From Lates calcarifer (Eukaryota > Chordata > Actinopteri > Centropomidae): a stretch of 64,000 bases of DNA. The translations under genes and the position numbers were made by a program. The stretch covers positions 7,744,227 through 7,808,226 of the forward strand of contig NC_066835.1 in NCBI RefSeq assembly GCF_001640805.2, written 5' to 3'. A model generated the notes under the pieces. The model saw only the letters and a program-made list of their open reading frames with translations, did no database searches and had not been told where the DNA came from. Positions 61,180-64,000 of this stretch are shown piece after piece; position 1 is the first letter of the stretch, and every line of letters starts with the position of its first letter.

Positions 61180-64000
61180 ACCAAGAGACATGTTTGGGGT
61201 TTGGTTTTGAGGAGGGGAAGGCACATACTTATTGCACACTGATACGTATCACGGCAGACTGTTGTGTAAGATCTGGCAGTTTTGGCCCAGAAAGCAACAC
61301 TTCTTGGCTGGCTGATAGATTGAGCAGTGAATTGCTGTCTGATGGGAAAGGAAAAAACAACAGAAAGTTTGATCGAGCCATCACAAACTAATATCCTTCC
61401 CTTATGTCAGTCTGTACAGTGAGTCAGACAAAATGAATTTCATTGAGGTGGCAATGTGACAAGTTCTGCTCAGGGTGCTGCACTACTTTTGTACCATGTC
61501 TAGTTACGCAACAGAATCTTTGGGGTAATAGTCATTTTACATGTCAACTTTAAGAGGAGAGCACAGCAGAGGAATTTCAAGGTAAAGGCCTGTCCCAGAT
61601 TGAGTTTTAGTTCTCTCTGCCACTGGAGTAAATTAAGGCCCCAGTCACTATTTTGGAATTTACAATATACTTCAGTTCAACTTTGACATATTTTACTGTT
61701 GATGTGGGGACTTTATAGATTTACTCTACTCCATATTAGACTAAAGAGATTAAGCATGGACTCAAGTTCAGATTTAGGAGTTTGAAAATTTACTCTTTCA
61801 TTCACCCTGTTCATTACATAGTCTCTCCCACTCTCTGTTTTTCTTATTTCTTCCATTTTTTTCTTTCATTCCCTATTCAACAGATCTAAAAATCATACCT
61901 ATCACTGTATATTATATTGAGCACTCAAATGACATGCAAAGCATGCAAAGCAAACAAATTTTGTTGCCACTACTATAAATTGTAGGAATAGCAATTCTCC
62001 ATGTAGGTCCAGATATTTTATCTTTATAAGAACCGGTGTATGGTAAATTCTTCAAAAAGGCCAAGCAAATGGCACATCAATATTATTGCTGGAAAGAGAA
62101 GGGGGTCAAGCTACACTGCAGTGAATCCAAACAGCCGCCAAGAAAATTTAGGATTTTGACCCAAATGCCTTTGAAAGCAAGAGCAAGGCTTTTGAGTAAC
62201 CATTTTCTCTTTTAAAACCCATTTGTCTTGCAGAAAATGTGTAAATTGTGTGTGTTTGTGTACACAGGAACTCTCCTGTATCCTGCAAGTGAATGATGGG
62301 AGATTTCTCGGTTTGATTTGTGGGGTCAATATCTGTCTATTATTATCCGTCCACAATGAGCCAACAGTATTTGTCCTGTTATTAACCTATCAGTCACAAA
62401 CCCAGCATGAATCAACCTAAATCTTCACTTTGTCAGGTGTAATCAGTCTTTGGCCATTACACTGTGCTTCATCTCATCATTTACATCAGTTTCTTTTCCT
62501 CAGAGTCCACACTTGAAATCACAGCAGCTCTTTAATTTGTTGGTACATTTCTCCTTGATTTTAACTGCCATAAACTTTAAAGTTAAAATTTAAAAAAACA
62601 TTATAACAGTACATTTACAGTGTTACCCAACAGTGAACAAGTCTTGCCTGTTTTTTTTTCCTCATGGTACTGATATAAAGTGCTACCACCAACCATTTTA
62701 ACGAGCACTCTTGCTGAAAAGAAACCGAGGCCAAGTGTTGATTTTTTGCACTATTTCACTGTGCGTGTGCCAGAGACACAACATTTCCACCTAAATTTGT
62801 GTCAACCTGTGCTGTATTATTCCAGAGCCACCTTGTTCATCCCTAATGTGGCTCAATGATACAGCAAGACCTTCACCGTGCTGAGGTTTCCTCGTCACTG
62901 CCTCCATTTTCTCTGGTTATTTTTCTCCTCCTGACATGTTTGTTGTGGTCGGTCCTTGTGCCTGTTTCCTGGCAGTGAGCGGAGCGAGCAGAGAAATTAC
63001 AAGAAATGGGCTCATAGTGTGCTCGTGGTTTGACATCATTTCCATATGGACATCTGGGGCCAATCAAGAAGCTGAACCAAAGCAGGGGAAGCTCAGGTGT
63101 TTGAAAGGCTTTCATAATAATGAAAAGAAACTGGCACTCAGGCAATGCAAGATTCACAAATGGACAAGAATGCAGAGACGGGAGTCAAAGCACACTTGTT
63201 AATGACTCGCGGAAGTCTTTCCAACCTTCTCCTTATGTTACACCTCCCTGTCTCTTTCCCTCTCACCCTCTCGCCCTCTCTCCCTGTCTTTCCCACACAC
63301 AAAACTACAGTAAAATGCTCCCTGACCCAGAAGTGCCAAGGAATGAGACTGCATTTAGCTGCTGTGGTGTATAATGCACTTTGATCACGTCTGATCAGAA
63401 TTTGTGACACTTCCCTGCTCTTCCTCTTTTGCCTGTTAGGGATTTGAATAATAAAGGAACAATTTCTTAAAGGTGCTTTTAGTTTCTCCATTTCCTCTGT
63501 TTTATATTTCAGTGAGAGGCACATCTCCATCTTTCTGCTACGTAAGTTCATTTGAAGCAGGCAAGGCTTGAGGGGTTTCCAATCTGGGTGAGTCTTTCAA
63601 GGTGAGGTTATATTAGGAGCTCAGGCTTAATCTTTAGCTTTTATTATGTATGCGTATGTAGAATGGCAAATAACTGCTTTTTTCCCCCCTATGTTCTTTC
63701 ATGTCTCTATTTTGTCCTGTCATTCTGTGATCCCAACAACCAAACCTGCAAAACAACTGCAGAGATGAAAACTTACTTTGGATGAGAAGCTATGGCCACT
63801 CATGTAGCAGTAATGAATCTAATTCCTTTGAAAGTCAGAATCAGAAAAATATAACCTTTACATGAAACTGACATGAAGACAATCTACCAAGCTTTACTTC
63901 TATGCCCTCGCTCTTCTTTTGACACTTTTTCCCCCTTTCTGTCTCATAGGAACACCCACTGAAAAAGGAAACTATCTGGCTTTGCTTTACTCTCACACAC
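59081..64000. other. Non-coding interval
   Basis: No gene is supported. A short GT/TG tract lies at 59,938-59,962 and A30 at 61,149-61,178. The stretches 62,220-62,460 and 62,950-63,080 are complex unique DNA and are candidate conserved non-coding elements. The open frame of 137 codons at 63,138-63,551 (minus) has no recognisable domain. Confidence 0.55.
61149..61178 (+). repeat. Poly-A run (30 A)
   Basis: An uninterrupted adenine run following ACACCACC, with no recognisable retroposon body attached. Confidence 0.95.

Noticed and set aside
63138..63551. 137-codon open frame on the minus strand
   Set aside because: No recognisable domain; overlaps plus-strand frames of similar length, as expected by chance in this composition.
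1..64000. Prokaryotic operons, phage genes or a defence system
   Set aside because: No ribosome-binding-site plus ORF organisation and no bacterial protein families; composition and repeats are vertebrate.

Overview
This 64 kb window reads as vertebrate nuclear DNA, most likely from a percomorph teleost fish. The reasons are: AT-leaning sequence with many long (GT)n, (GA)n and homopolymer microsatellites; no dense ORF packing; several independent fish transposon types (Tc1-like, mariner-like and pogo-like DNA transposons, and non-LTR retrotransposon pieces); two copies of a tRNA-headed SINE; and four copies of a moderately repetitive TTAGCATGCTAA-containing repeat of a kind common in spiny-rayed fishes. 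Family assignments come from recognised motifs, not from a database search.

I could not support a single host protein-coding exon, rRNA, true tRNA, snRNA or CRISPR array. The longest open frames (up to 157 codons) are low-complexity, run through microsatellites, or are relics of transposases and reverse transcriptases. The window is best described as a gene desert or part of very large intron(s).

Layout. 1-5.9 kb: unique-looking non-coding DNA. 6.0-7.1 kb: a dead Tc1 transposase relic (minus strand) next to copy 1 of the teleost repeat. 7.1-13.9 kb: unique DNA with microsatellites. 13,973-14,501: a pogo-like non-autonomous element with terminal inverted repeats and TA at both ends. 16.0-17.2 kb: a LINE C-terminal relic and a SINE. 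17.4-19.3 kb: a block of about 250-270 bp present twice in direct orientation, with only 3 mismatches over a 211 bp core. 19.3-24.3 kb: unique DNA. 24.4-26.0 kb: a repeat cluster holding a nearly full-length degraded Tc1 element and a LINE relic. 26-51.8 kb: mostly unique DNA with a fold-back sequence at 28.6 kb, a second SINE at 38.2 kb, a teleost repeat copy at 35 kb, and many microsatellites. 51.8-52.4 kb: a mariner-like transposase relic. 54-59.1 kb: two more teleost repeat copies, another repeat and a LINE reverse-transcriptase relic. 59.1-64 kb: unique DNA.

Several unique intervals have higher complexity, homeodomain-type TAATT/ATTA cores, E-boxes or palindromes. They are proposed as candidate conserved non-coding elements, but only cross-species alignment can establish that. 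I found no evidence of a new multi-gene system. The most unusual item is the near-identical duplicated block at 17.4/19.1 kb.
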